Assembly: GCA_024760905.1 (NCBI GenBank)
Contig: CM045733.1
Coordinates: 28,437,001 to 28,501,000, forward strand
Reading direction: 5' to 3'
DNA from: Plotosus lineatus
Lineage: Eukaryota; Chordata; Actinopteri; Siluriformes; Plotosidae
DNA: 64,000 bases
This document shows positions 53,590 through 62,584 of this stretch, one piece after another. Position numbers and translations under genes: made by a program. The number at the start of each line of letters is the position of its first letter. Position 1 is the stretch's first letter. The notes beneath the pieces were generated by a model. That model was not told where the DNA came from, did not search any database, and worked only from the letters and a program-made list of their open reading frames with translations.

Positions 53590-54858
53590 AGTTTCTGTGC
53601 ATGTGCAAGGAGATAAGTACAGTTTCAAGGGCACAGTCTTCATTATGTCCTAATGTGGAGTTCCCTTCCGCCGAAGCTGCCACATAGTTAGTTTCGGCTT
53701 CCCGTTGTTGACAGAACATAAAACATACTGCACCTGCACAGATAACAGGGAATGAAACAGCTCATGCATCAAAGTACAAAGAAACAGACAAAATAACATA
53801 GTTGAGCCACATACACAGTCTCAAGATCGAATACAATGTTCTCATTCTTCATTTAATCCTAACAGTCAGGAAGTGCTTCCAGATTACTGGACAACCACAG
53901 CTAATGTGATCAGGGAGACAGGTAGGAGAGTACTTGGTGTGTCCTCTGGAAGGAGAGTAGATAAGGAGACTTGGTGGTGGAATGAGGAAGTGCAGGAGTG
54001 TTTACAAAGGAAGAGGTTAGCTAAGAAGAAGCAGGACATTGAGAGGACCAAAGAGAGTAAACAGGAGTACAGGGAGACAGAGCGTGCCACGAAGGTAGTG
54101 GTGTCAAAGGAAAAACTGAGGGCGTACGATGACTTGTATGATAGGTTGGACAGTAAGGAGGGAGACAATGATTTATACAGGTTAGCACAGCAGAGAAATA
54201 GAGATGGGAAGGACATGCAGCAAGTTAGAGTGATTAAGAACGAGTGGGAAATGTATTGACTGATGACAGAAGTGTGCTGGGAAGATGGAAAGAGTACTTT
54301 GAAGAGCTGAAGAATGAGGAAAATGAGAGAGAAAAAAGAGTAGAAGAGGTGACCGTTGAGGACCAGGAAGTAGCAAATATTTCTAAGGGTGAAGTGAGGA
54401 GGGCACTGAAGAGGATGAAGAATAGTAGTTGGTCCTGATGACATACCTGTGGAGGTATGGAAGTGTCTCGGAGAGGTAGCAGTAGATTTTCTGACAAGAA
54501 CATTCAACAAGGTCTTAAAGAGTGAGAGGATGCCGGAGGAATGGAGGAGAAGTGTGCTGGTGCCCATTTTTAAGAACAAGGGAGAGGTGCAGAGTTGTGG
54601 GAACTGCAGAGGGATAACATTGATGAGCAATACAATGAACTTATGATAAAAATAGTGAAAGCTAGACTCAGGGCAGAGGTCAGCATCTGTGAACAACAGT
54701 TTGGTTTCATGCCAAAAAAGAGCACCACAGATGCAGTGTTTGCTTTGAGGACGTTAATAGAGCAGTCCAAAGAAGGTCAGAGGGAGCTGCATTGTGCCTT
54801 GTGGATCTGGAGAAAGCATATGACAGGTTGTCGAGAGAGGAACTGTGGTATTGCATGA

Positions 54859-55254
54859 AAATAGAGTTAGAGAACACAGCTGCAAAATCAAAGTCCCCCA
54901 AAACACAGACCATGACAAAAAGCACTTAAACGAACATTCTGTACTTGTAAATTGTATAAACAAATAACAAAAGGATTTACATGCTACAGCACTGTACATA
55001 AAATCTCTCATGCAAACATTCTCAACATTAACTTAGGTAATGTACTGGAATAATAATTGAAAAATACTTTAGTACTACAGTTCTTTACAACAGTTCAGAT
55101 GATTATTAGTTTTCAGGCACTTCAGAAGAAACTGTCATTTCTTCAGGAGAAAGTTTATTTCTTCAAAAGAGACATCCAACACCATTACCTTTTGTCCAAC
55201 GCTTAGCCAGAGAAGATGCACAACATTTGAGTGGTATCATAGAGATTAACTCTA
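54859..55254. other. No recognisable feature
   Basis: AT-rich unassigned sequence. Confidence 0.35.
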
Positions 55255-55276
55255 CATACATACATACACACACACA

Positions 55277-55327
<51 letters not shown>
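55255..55327. repeat. (CATA)n-(CA)n microsatellite
   Basis: Short CATA run, then CA to 55327 with one CC interruption. Confidence 0.94.
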
Positions 55328-55329
<2 letters not shown>

Positions 55330-55723
55330 TACAGTGCAACTCTGAATGTTTACAGGACTCCAACGGTCTCCAGCTGCTAATCGACTATTTGATTCAAACA
55401 TAATTTATTGTTAAAGAACAATAATAATCTTTCCCTCGTTCCCTCTTTCTTCACATGGAACCACCGTTAAACAGTATGTTATCACCGTTAATGCAGCATA
55501 TTACTGACACATGTAAACAACTTTAGCATGCTTTGCATATAATAATTACCTTAAACAAGAGATAATAGTCACGGGAGAAGTATTAAGAAAACTCCACACA
55601 CGTCTTTTGCATCCCGTTTTGTCTTTGCATTGAGTAAGGAAGAGATGCGCAATGCCATTACGGGATCCCAAGGCATTATCAACAGATCAGCGAACAATTA
55701 GCCATCACAGACAACAATCTATA
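55328..55723. other. No recognisable feature
   Basis: Unassigned AT-rich sequence. Confidence 0.35.
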
Positions 55724-55809
55724 CAGGGATACCTCACTTTTCGCAGTTAATTGGGATTGAGATCCATGAAGTAGGATCACCCCCTGCCCCCGACTTACGT
55801 ATACATACA

Positions 55810-56110
55810 TGTATATGTGACCAAGTATTGAGTGCATAATTGAACATAATTATTTGAAGGTTGACTTTTTTTGTATTAAAACACTTTTTTTTTTTTTTTG
55901 GTCGGATGAAATATGTTAATTTTTTGAGATAGGAATTTTGGATTTTCATGAGCTGTATGCCAAAATCATCAGTATTAAAACAATAAAAGACCTGAAATAT
56001 TTCAGTTGGTGTGCAATGAATCTAAAATATATGAAAGTTTAATTTTTATCAGTACATTACAGAAAATAATGAACTTCATTATAATATGCTAATTTTTTGA
56101 GAAGGAATAG
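55810..56110 (+). mobile_element. Tc1-1 family, isolated right end
   Basis: GACCAAGTATTGAGTGCATA, ATTTGAAGGTTGACTTTTTT, CAATAAAAGACCTGAAATAT, GAATCTAAAATATATGAAAG and GCTAATTTTTTGAGAAGGA match the right end of Tc1-1 (2978-3211) in order and extend about 50 bases further, to a near-complete TIR terminus. No transposase coding beyond the last few codons. Confidence 0.88.
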
Positions 56111-56509
56111 TATATAATATCAATAAACACATATTCAATGCTATGAATGCTTATAATAACAATTAAACATTAAAAATAACATGTAAATAAAATTATAAAT
56201 ACACACACATACAGATAGTATGCATGAGAAGACGATGACACACATACATACGTGCGTGTATGCACGCATTCACACAGATGTGCGTGCACACACAGATGCA
56301 ACAATTTAACTAGTTTTGATGGGATATTTTGAGTTATTTTTTGTTGGTTTAGGTTTTTTTTTTTGCATAATTGGCCTTGTTTTTGTGGCATTTTCCTTAA
56401 CTTTCCCCCGTATTCTTCCTTAATTTCCTTATTTTTTAATTCTATGAATATTTATTTATTTATTTAAACAGCGATGCACTGAAGCCGCATGAATTGAAGC
56501 GCCAAGTAT

Positions 56510-56777
56510 TGTATTGTATTGTATTGTAGTAGATTTATATAACACTTTATCCATACTGAATATTATGCTCAAAGTACTCTTTTGTGTTTTTTGTGCTCCA
56601 GGCACCTGTCGCTACTGTGAGGCACCGGTTATTGCGTTGTTCTATCCATTGATGCTGAGCGCCAAGCAGGAAGCAACAACTACCAAATTTTAACGTCTTA
56701 TGGTATGACGCGGCCGGATTCGAACGCCGACCTTCCAAAGGATAAAACGGACGCTCTACCAACTGAGCTAAATCCCC
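56510..56777 (-). mobile_element. SINE-A, second copy
   Basis: Minus strand from 56777: GGGGATTTAGCTCAGTTGGT (A-box-like), GGCGTTCGAATCCGGCC (B-box-like, about 56714-56730), then CATAAGACGTTAAAATTTGG, GCTTCCTGCTTGGCGCTCAG and GACAGGTGCCTGGAGCACAA, all matching the copy at 1834-2081. The 3' end runs into an (AATAC)n tail at 56510-56527. The B box here is closer to the tRNA consensus than in the first copy, so this copy is the better guide to the family promoter. Confidence 0.85.
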
Positions 56778-56863
56778 AGTTTAGAGGATTTATAAGTCTG
56801 AATGATTCTTCTTAAGTTTGGTGTAGTCCATGTTTACGGAAAAGTAGCAGCGAGGGATCCCTG

Positions 56864-57480
56864 TATTACTTGTCTGCGTTTTCTTATTTTTTTGACACAC
56901 TCCGAACAATCAACATTAATACACATTCATAATCAAAAAACAAAATTAAATGCAATATATTTTCAGGGTAAAATACCACAATAACAGCAATAAAGCTGAA
57001 AGTAAATTAATTCAGATGAATAATTTCAAAAGAGAATTAAAATGAACTAGTAATGTCCGTCTTGCACTACACATCACTTAAACAGAGGTCTGGCATGCAA
57101 TAATGTCAGCTTAATCATATGTAACCCATGTAACCACATGGTTACTAATTTTATTGGAAAAAACCCTAATTTCCAACACTCCCTGAAAGCACTATAGTTT
57201 CCTAGTCCCCTTGAACGCATCATAGGCGTGCGCCTGCATGCGACCAGCAGAGAGTGCAACAGAGAGCGTGAGGAGCAGGACGCATACAGAGCCCTCAAAA
57301 AGCGACACGAGTGAGTCAACGATCAAAAATGTGATTAAGTGAACTTTTAACAAGTTTAACTAAGTTTGTGTGCTTTTCAGAGCCTTGTATGTGTTTTGTT
57401 CTCTCTCAATCGAACCAGGTGGAGAGTGTTTGTTTTCTTGGAAGCTCCGGTGAGTCATTACAATATGAAGCTAGTTTAAG
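56864..57480. other. No recognisable feature
   Basis: AT-rich; no element recognised. Confidence 0.35.
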
Positions 57481-57532
57481 AACCTATGCTAACTTTACAC
57501 GTGGTGAACCTATGCTAACTTTACACGTGGTG
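57481..57532. repeat. Perfect 26-bp tandem duplication
   Basis: AACCTATGCTAACTTTACAC+GTGGTG at 57481-57506 is repeated exactly at 57507-57532, which suggests a recent event. Confidence 0.93.
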
Positions 57533-57779
57533 ACTTTTAAAGCTGTGTGCACTATTTTTGTCTTTAAAAGGCTAAGACCAGTCGGAGTACATAACAAAGA
57601 TTGTGCTGTGCACAAAATGAACCTTACATTTTATTTTTCTAAAATGTTTTCTTGAAGCACTTTTGCTAATGCACTAAAGTAGTGCAGATAAGCTGTTTTG
57701 TTTTGTATTACATTCCATCCAGTGCCTTTCATGCACTTTTGTTCTTTTATTTAGGAATTATTGTTGTTAAATATTTTAT

Positions 57780-58160
57780 TCATTGTGTCTGTACTGCATG
57801 TGCAGACTGTTTTTTTTAGTGGATCTGGATCTGATCTTGAAGCTGGTTTCGGACACGGATGGCGAGCCAAATCCAGTGAGAACTCTTGGTGGATCCAGAA
57901 GCAGTGTGGCCAACTGTTCTCTGGATGCGAGAGTAGATCTACAGACCCAACCACTTCAAATCACAGGATCCCAGATAAGAACAAATAAAAACACCTTTAT
58001 CCCAAACGGATCACAATCCTGGAAAAGACTCCCGAATTCACACAAATCGAACCTTAGAGACTTAAGCTTATTTTATTTTTGTTTTGTAAAGAGTGTTCTA
58101 CAGCATTGTTTGCACTGTTTCTTGTGATATTGTTAATTGTAATAAAACTGCCGGCTGTTC
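57780..58160 (+). other. Unidentified transcript-end-like segment
   Basis: A stretch with a T-rich AG (TTTTTTTTAGTGG, a possible splice acceptor near 57819), an open frame of up to about 114 codons containing NTFIPNGSQSWKRLP (a phrase like the end of several LINE RTs), a stop at about 58125, and AATAAA at 58140-58145. I cannot tell a decayed LINE end from a host 3' exon. Confidence 0.3.
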
Positions 58161-58514
58161 AACTTTAAATCTCCACAATTCATTTTACTCCTCTAGAACC
58201 TAGTATAAAATCTAGCACAGCTATATCAAGCTGGTGTTACACATACATTAATAATTTTTTATTTTACATACCAAGTATTTCTTTCTGATAAATATGTACT
58301 TGATTTATGGCAGGATTATATTGAATTCGTTGTAGATTAGTCTATTCAAAATATGGAGATGCTGAATGACTAGCTCAATGGCATTTAAAATCGAGATGTA
58401 AAGACTACAATTTCAAGCACTATTATTTTGGTTAGAGTAATATATGCTTGTAATTTTTACCTTATCAAATATTAAATAGATAACATAGATAATTAAATAG
58501 ATAACGTTCACAAT
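58161..58514. other. No recognisable feature
   Basis: AT-rich unassigned sequence. Confidence 0.35.
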
Positions 58515-60602
58515 GGGAAAGGGTTAAGAACGGTTGTGATACTGCCTGACTTGGCTGCACTGGTCTTCATGCGACTGAGTGACCATCCTGAGGAACTTTG
58601 TGGGGAAGCCAAGGCACTCCATGATCTTCAACAATCCTTTAGTGCTTACTTTGTCAAACACTTTGGAAAGGTCCACAAACTTTGTTCTGCTCCCAACACT
58701 TTTCTTGTAGCTGCCTGAGGATGAACACCATGTTTGTGGTGCCTCTGTTGGCTCTGGAGCTGCACTGGATTTCTGGGAGGTTATCTTAAACAATGGTAGG
58801 TATTAATCTGATTAGGAGCACATGAGCAAGGATTTTTTCCTGCGATGGAGAGCAGGGTTATCCCCGGTAGTTACAGCAGTCTGACTTTTCTCTCTTTTTT
58901 AGTGCAAGGTAATGATGACTGCATCGCAGAGGTCGCTCGGAAGTTTGCTCTGTTCCCAGCAACAGACAAGGAGTTCATGGAGCTTGCTGTATAATGCTGG
59001 TCCACCATCTTTTCAGATCTCTGATTTAATACTGTCAACTCCTGCTGCTTTGTCATTTTTCAGCTGCTCTATGACTTTGGTGAGTTCTTCCATGGAGGGT
59101 AGATCATCCAGTGCCACTTTGACTGATTGCTGAGGAATGCGCAGGGTTGCTGAGTGCTGGATGACTCTGTCAGCGCTGAAGAGAGCCTGGAAGTGCTCAG
59201 ACCAATGGCTCAGGATGGAAGCCCTGTCTGTAAACAGTGATTGGCCATCTACACTGCACAAGGGACTGTGAACCCGGTAGGCAGGGCCATACACAGCTTT
59301 GATTGCTTCATAAAAGCCTCTATAGTCTCCAGCATCCGCACATTGCTGAGTTCTCTCTGTGAGTTTTGTTCACCACTCGTTCTGGATCGCATGAAGCTTG
59401 CGCTGAAGATTGTTGCAGATGTGACAGAAGACCGCTTTCTTCTCAGGACAAGACAGTTGAGCTAGGTGGGCTTGATGGGCTTGTCTCTGCCTTTTCAGAA
59501 GTTCCTGGATCTCTTGGTTGTTTTCATCAAACCAGTCTTTGTTTTTCCTTGTGGTGAACCCTAGAACTGCTTCAGATGTCTGCAGGATGGCAGTCTTTAG
59601 TCAACTTCAGAGCGCCTCAGGAGAGGGGTCTTCTGGGCAGCCGTTGTTGACAAGCTTTGACTGGAAGCTTGCTAGAAAGGCAGCTTTCATTTCAGTTGAA
59701 GCTTGCTGAGCTTGAATCTTTCTTTACTGCCCCCCCCCCATGGTTTGGGTTTAAAGTGCAACCTGAGTTTGCAGCGCACTAGGCAATGGTCAGTGTGACA
59801 TTCTGCGCTGGGCACTACTCTGGTGTGTAGGGCGTCATTGAGGTCTCACTGGTGCACCAGAACGTAACCGATAAGATGCCAATGTTTCAACCAAGGATGC
59901 ATCCAAGTTGTTTTGAGATTGTCCTTTTGCTGAATGATGGTATTGGTAATGACAAATTGCTGCTCAGTGCAAAACTCCAGCAGGAGACATCCGTTGTTAT
60001 TGCTGTTACCAACGCCGTGTCTGCCAATGTACTCCTTTCCAGGTATATTTCTATCCCGGCCCACTCTGGCATTGAAGTCACCAAGGATTATCACCTTATC
60101 CTCTATTGGGGTGCTTTGTAGGTGACTGCAGAGTTCGAAGTAAAACTTGTCTTTTTCTGCAGGCTCAGGTTGAAACATACTGCTTGTTCTCCAGAGGGAG
60201 GCGCATGGACATGATGCGGTCAGTGTGACCCGTTGGCAGGTTTTCTAGCTTGAAAAAGATGGAGATTCTGACCATGAAGCCAACACCCGAGAGAGACGCC
60301 TTTCTGTTGCAGGTTTCGGGTTTACACCCGAAGAGGGTGTATCCGGCACCATGCTCACGGAGGCAACCTTCTTCTGGGAAGTGGACTTCACTAAGGGCAG
60401 CAATGTCAACATTTAGCCTGGACAGTTCAAGTGCTATCAAAGCGGAGCAAAGTTCAGGGTGGTTACTGTCAGCTTCACCAAGCCTGGTTCTAATGTTCCA
60501 GCATGCAAGCTTTAAAGTTTTCGCATCCTTAGAGGTGGGTGTGTACCTTCCTTTCTTTGAATTTGTTTGACTGCTGAAGAAGATGCCCGTTGACCGCGGC
60601 AA
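58515..60602 (-). mobile_element. LINE-X, endonuclease and first part of RT, 3'-truncated
   Basis: Minus strand: LKLACWNIRT (EN start, about 60490), LNVDIAALSEVHFPEEGCLR (EVHF at the catalytic Glu), GVGFMVRISIFFKLENLPTG, VIILGDFNARVGRDRNIPG (about 60060-60115, GDFNARVG intact), TWMHPWLKHWHLIGYVLVHQ, then CHTDHCLVRCKLRLHF in another frame (about 59760-59805; the T-DH catalytic block). The RT N-terminus reads DDLPSMEELTKVIEQLKNDK, AAGVDSIKSEI and RGTTNMVFILRQLQEKC. It stops at RQYHNRS near 58520, just before the RT core carried by the 7222-8430 copy. The endonuclease half is well conserved (open over 60602-60165 and 60178-59846), the RT half degraded. Confidence 0.78.
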
Positions 60603-60901
60603 GCCAACTGGGGGATGAAAAATAATCTAAATCGATAGTAAAAACGTAATTTAAAAACCGATGTTGGATACAAGTGCAAGAATTGAATAAAACATGTTAT
60701 TTAATCACAAAAAAACAAACAAAAACAGCATATATACACACAGAATATGTAAGTACACTCCTGCTATGTGGTCTATAAGTTTAAAGCAAACATTTTACCA
60801 CTCATGATGATGGAAATAATATCCATGATTTCATTTCAAATGTGACAAAATATGACACTGTGTAAAATGCTGATATGACCAAATCTGTTCCCATTATCAT
60901 G

Positions 60902-60903
<2 letters not shown>
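60603..60903. other. No recognisable feature
   Basis: AT-rich spacer between LINE-X and the TA array. Confidence 0.35.

Positions 60904-60952
<49 letters not shown>
60904..60952. repeat. (TA)n microsatellite
   Basis: 49 bases of TA directly before the 5' terminus of RTE-A copy 12. Confidence 0.95.
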
Positions 60953-60954
<2 letters not shown>

Positions 60955-61082
60955 GCAGCCATGAGGCGGGGGGGGGGCACTAACCAGTGTCTCTCCCCCT
61001 TATGCCGGTCCCAAGCCCGGATAAATGCAGAGGGTTGCGACAGGAAGGGCATCCGGCGTAAAACTTCTGCCAAAAAAAAAAA

Positions 61083-61733
61083 ATGCAAATGATCAATACA
61101 GAATTCATACCGGATCGGTCGAGGCCCGGGTTAACAACGACCGCCATCAGTGCTGTCAACCAACAGGGTGCTGATGGAAATTGGACTACTGTTGGTCGAA
61201 GACGTCGAAGAAGGAGAGGCGGGAGGCGTGTCCATAGGCAGAGAGAGAAGAGGAAATGCGTGAGCCTCGGACTGAGAGTAGGGACTTTGAATGTTGGAAC
61301 TATGCAAGGAAAAGCTAGGGAGCTGGCTGACATGATGCAGAGGAGGAAGGTGGACATACTGTGTGTTCAGGAGACAAGGTGGAAAGGTAGAAAGGCTAAA
61401 AGCTTAGGAGCAGGGTTTAAACTGTTTTATAATGGTGTGGATGGGAAGAGAAATGGAGTAGGAGTCATCTTGAAGGAGGGGTTTGTCAGGAATGTTCTAG
61501 AAGTGAAAAGAGTGTCAGACAGAGTGATGAGTCTCAAGTTAGAAATTGAAGGCGTGATGGTCAATGTTGTTAGTGCTTATGCCCCACAGGCAGGATGTGA
61601 GCTAGAAGAGAAGGAGAGATTCTGGAGTGAGTTAGATGAAGTGATGCAGAGTACCCCCAGAGGTGAAAGAGTGGTCATTGGAGCAGACTTCAATGGACAT
61701 GTTGGTGCAGGCAACAGAGGGACGAGGAAGTGA
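61083..61733 (+). CDS. RTE-A ORF part 1: AP-type endonuclease N-terminal region
   Basis: 217 codons from ATG at 61083. A basic N-terminus (VGRRRRRRRGGRRVHRQREK, residues 37-56) precedes the endonuclease: TLNVGT (68-73), DILCVQETRWKG (91-102, catalytic Glu 97), SDRVMSLKLEIEGVMVNVVS (145-164), YAPQ, and VIGADFNGHVGAGNRG (198-213, Asp 202 and Asn 204). This domain nicks target DNA to prime reverse transcription. One missing base near 61723 (AGAGGGACGAGG against AGAGGGGATGAGG in sister copies) shifts the frame just after NRG. The initiating ATG is tentative: it follows an A12 run, and other copies begin at related but not identical positions. Confidence 0.85.
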   Translation: MQMINTEFIPDRSRPGLTTTAISAVNQQGADGNWTTVGRRRRRRRGGRRVHRQREKRKCVSLGLRVGTLNVGTMQGKARELADMMQRRKVDILCVQETRWKGRKAKSLGAGFKLFYNGVDGKRNGVGVILKEGFVRNVLEVKRVSDRVMSLKLEIEGVMVNVVSAYAPQAGCELEEKERFWSELDEVMQSTPRGERVVIGADFNGHVGAGNRGTRK

Positions 61734-62584
61734 TGGGCAGGTTTGGTATCCAGGACAGGAACACAGAAGGACAGATGTTGATCGATTTTGCAAAAAGGAT
61801 GGAAATGGCTGTGGTGAATACTTTCTTCAAGAAGAAACAGAAGCATAGGGTGACTTATGAAAGCGGAGGTAAGAGCACACAGGTGGACTACATCTTGTGT
61901 AGGCGATGTAATTTGAAGGAAGTCAGTGACTGCAAAGTAGTAGTGGGTGAGAGTGTTGCCAAACAGCATAGGATGGTGGTGTGCAGGATGACACTGATGG
62001 TGAGAAAGGTGAAAAAGGCAAAGGCAGAGCAGAAGACAAAGTGGTGGAAGCTGAAAAAGGAAGAGTGTCGTGTTGTCTTCAAGGAGGAGTTGAAACAGGC
62101 TTTGGGTAGTCAGGAAGTGCTTCCAGAGGACTGGACAACCACAGCCAATGTGATCAGGGAGACCGGTAGGAGAGTACTTGGTGTGTCCTCTGGAAGGAAA
62201 GTAGATAAGGAAACTTGGTGGAATGAGGAAGTGCAGGAGTGTGTACAAAAGAAGAGGTTAGCCAAGAAGAAGTGGGACATTGAGAGGACCGAAGAGAGTA
62301 AACAGGAGTACAGGGAGACACAGCGTAAGGCGAAGGTAGCGGTGTCAAAGGCCAAACAGAGGGCGTATGATGACTTGTATGATAGGTTGAATAGTAAGGA
62401 GGGAGAAAATGATCTATACAGGTTAGCACAGCAGAGAAATAGAGATGGGAAAGACGTGCAGCAAGTTAGAGTGATAAAGGACAGAGAGGGAAATGTATTG
62501 ACTGATGACAGAAGTGTGCTGGGAAGATGGAAAGAGTACTTTGAAGAGCTGATGAATGAGGAAAATGAGAGAGAAAAAGAGTAG
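61730..62584 (+). CDS. RTE-A ORF part 2: endonuclease end and linker
   Basis: 284 codons continuing part 1 after the first frameshift. IQDRNTEGQMLIDFAKRMEM, TYESGGKSTQVDYILCRRC and ESVAKQHRMVVCRM finish the endonuclease (QHR is the position of the catalytic His block). A long charged linker follows (KKAKAEQKTKWWKLKKEECR, NVIRETGRRVLGVSSGRKVD, EVQECVQKKRLAKKKWDIER, DDLYDRLNSKEGENDLYRLA), then GNVLTDDRSVLGRWKEYFEE at the entry to the RT. It ends at a stop created by loss of one A in an A-run near 62575. Confidence 0.85.
   Translation: MMGRFGIQDRNTEGQMLIDFAKRMEMAVVNTFFKKKQKHRVTYESGGKSTQVDYILCRRCNLKEVSDCKVVVGESVAKQHRMVVCRMTLMVRKVKKAKAEQKTKWWKLKKEECRVVFKEELKQALGSQEVLPEDWTTTANVIRETGRRVLGVSSGRKVDKETWWNEEVQECVQKKRLAKKKWDIERTEESKQEYRETQRKAKVAVSKAKQRAYDDLYDRLNSKEGENDLYRLAQQRNRDGKDVQQVRVIKDREGNVLTDDRSVLGRWKEYFEELMNEENEREKE

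Larger units (their letters stand above)
53420..53864 (-). mobile_element. Solo LTR with 5-bp target duplication
   Basis: 445 bases starting TGTAAGGAT and ending ATCCTAACA (TG...CA with 9-base imperfect inverted termini), flanked by GTCAG at 53415-53419 and 53865-53869. On the minus strand it has a TATAAATA-type promoter (53580-53589) and AATAAA (53540-53545) about 40 bases downstream, the order expected in an LTR. No internal retroviral or Gypsy coding sequence is attached, so this is what remains after LTR-LTR recombination. Whether the parent was an endogenous retrovirus or another LTR retrotransposon cannot be told. Confidence 0.9.
52990..54858 (+). mobile_element. RTE-A LINE copy 11, truncated at both ends, holding a solo LTR
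   Basis: Enters in the endonuclease (DYNGHVGTGNRGDEE, about 52998-53042) and continues IQDRNTEGQMLKDF, DYILCRRCNLKEVSDCKV, VAKQHRIVVCRMM and the charged linker. It is interrupted at 53420-53864 by the LTR, resumes with RETGRRVLGVSSGRRVDKET, DDLYDRLDSKEGDNDLYRL and VPIFKNKGEVQSCGN, FGFMPKKSTTDAVFALRT, ending in motif A (ALWIWRKHMTG in the shifted frame) near 54858. No FADD and no 3' end. Several frameshifts. Confidence 0.86.
55724..56863. mobile_element. Non-autonomous pogo/mariner-type element with nested insertions
   Basis: The left end CAGGGATACCTCACTTTTCG (55724) and the reverse complement of the right end, CAGGGATCCCTCGCTGC (to 56863), agree over 12 of the first 14 bases. Both are flanked by TA (55722-55723 and 56864-56865). 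There is no transposase inside. Most of the interior is a Tc1-1 right end (55810-56110) and a SINE-A copy (56510-56777), so the original MITE was a few hundred bases. Confidence 0.72.

Noticed and set aside
57783..58127. Host gene 3' exon
   Set aside because: A splice-acceptor-like site and AATAAA are present, but the protein shows no domain and ends with a LINE-like phrase. Kept only as an unidentified segment.
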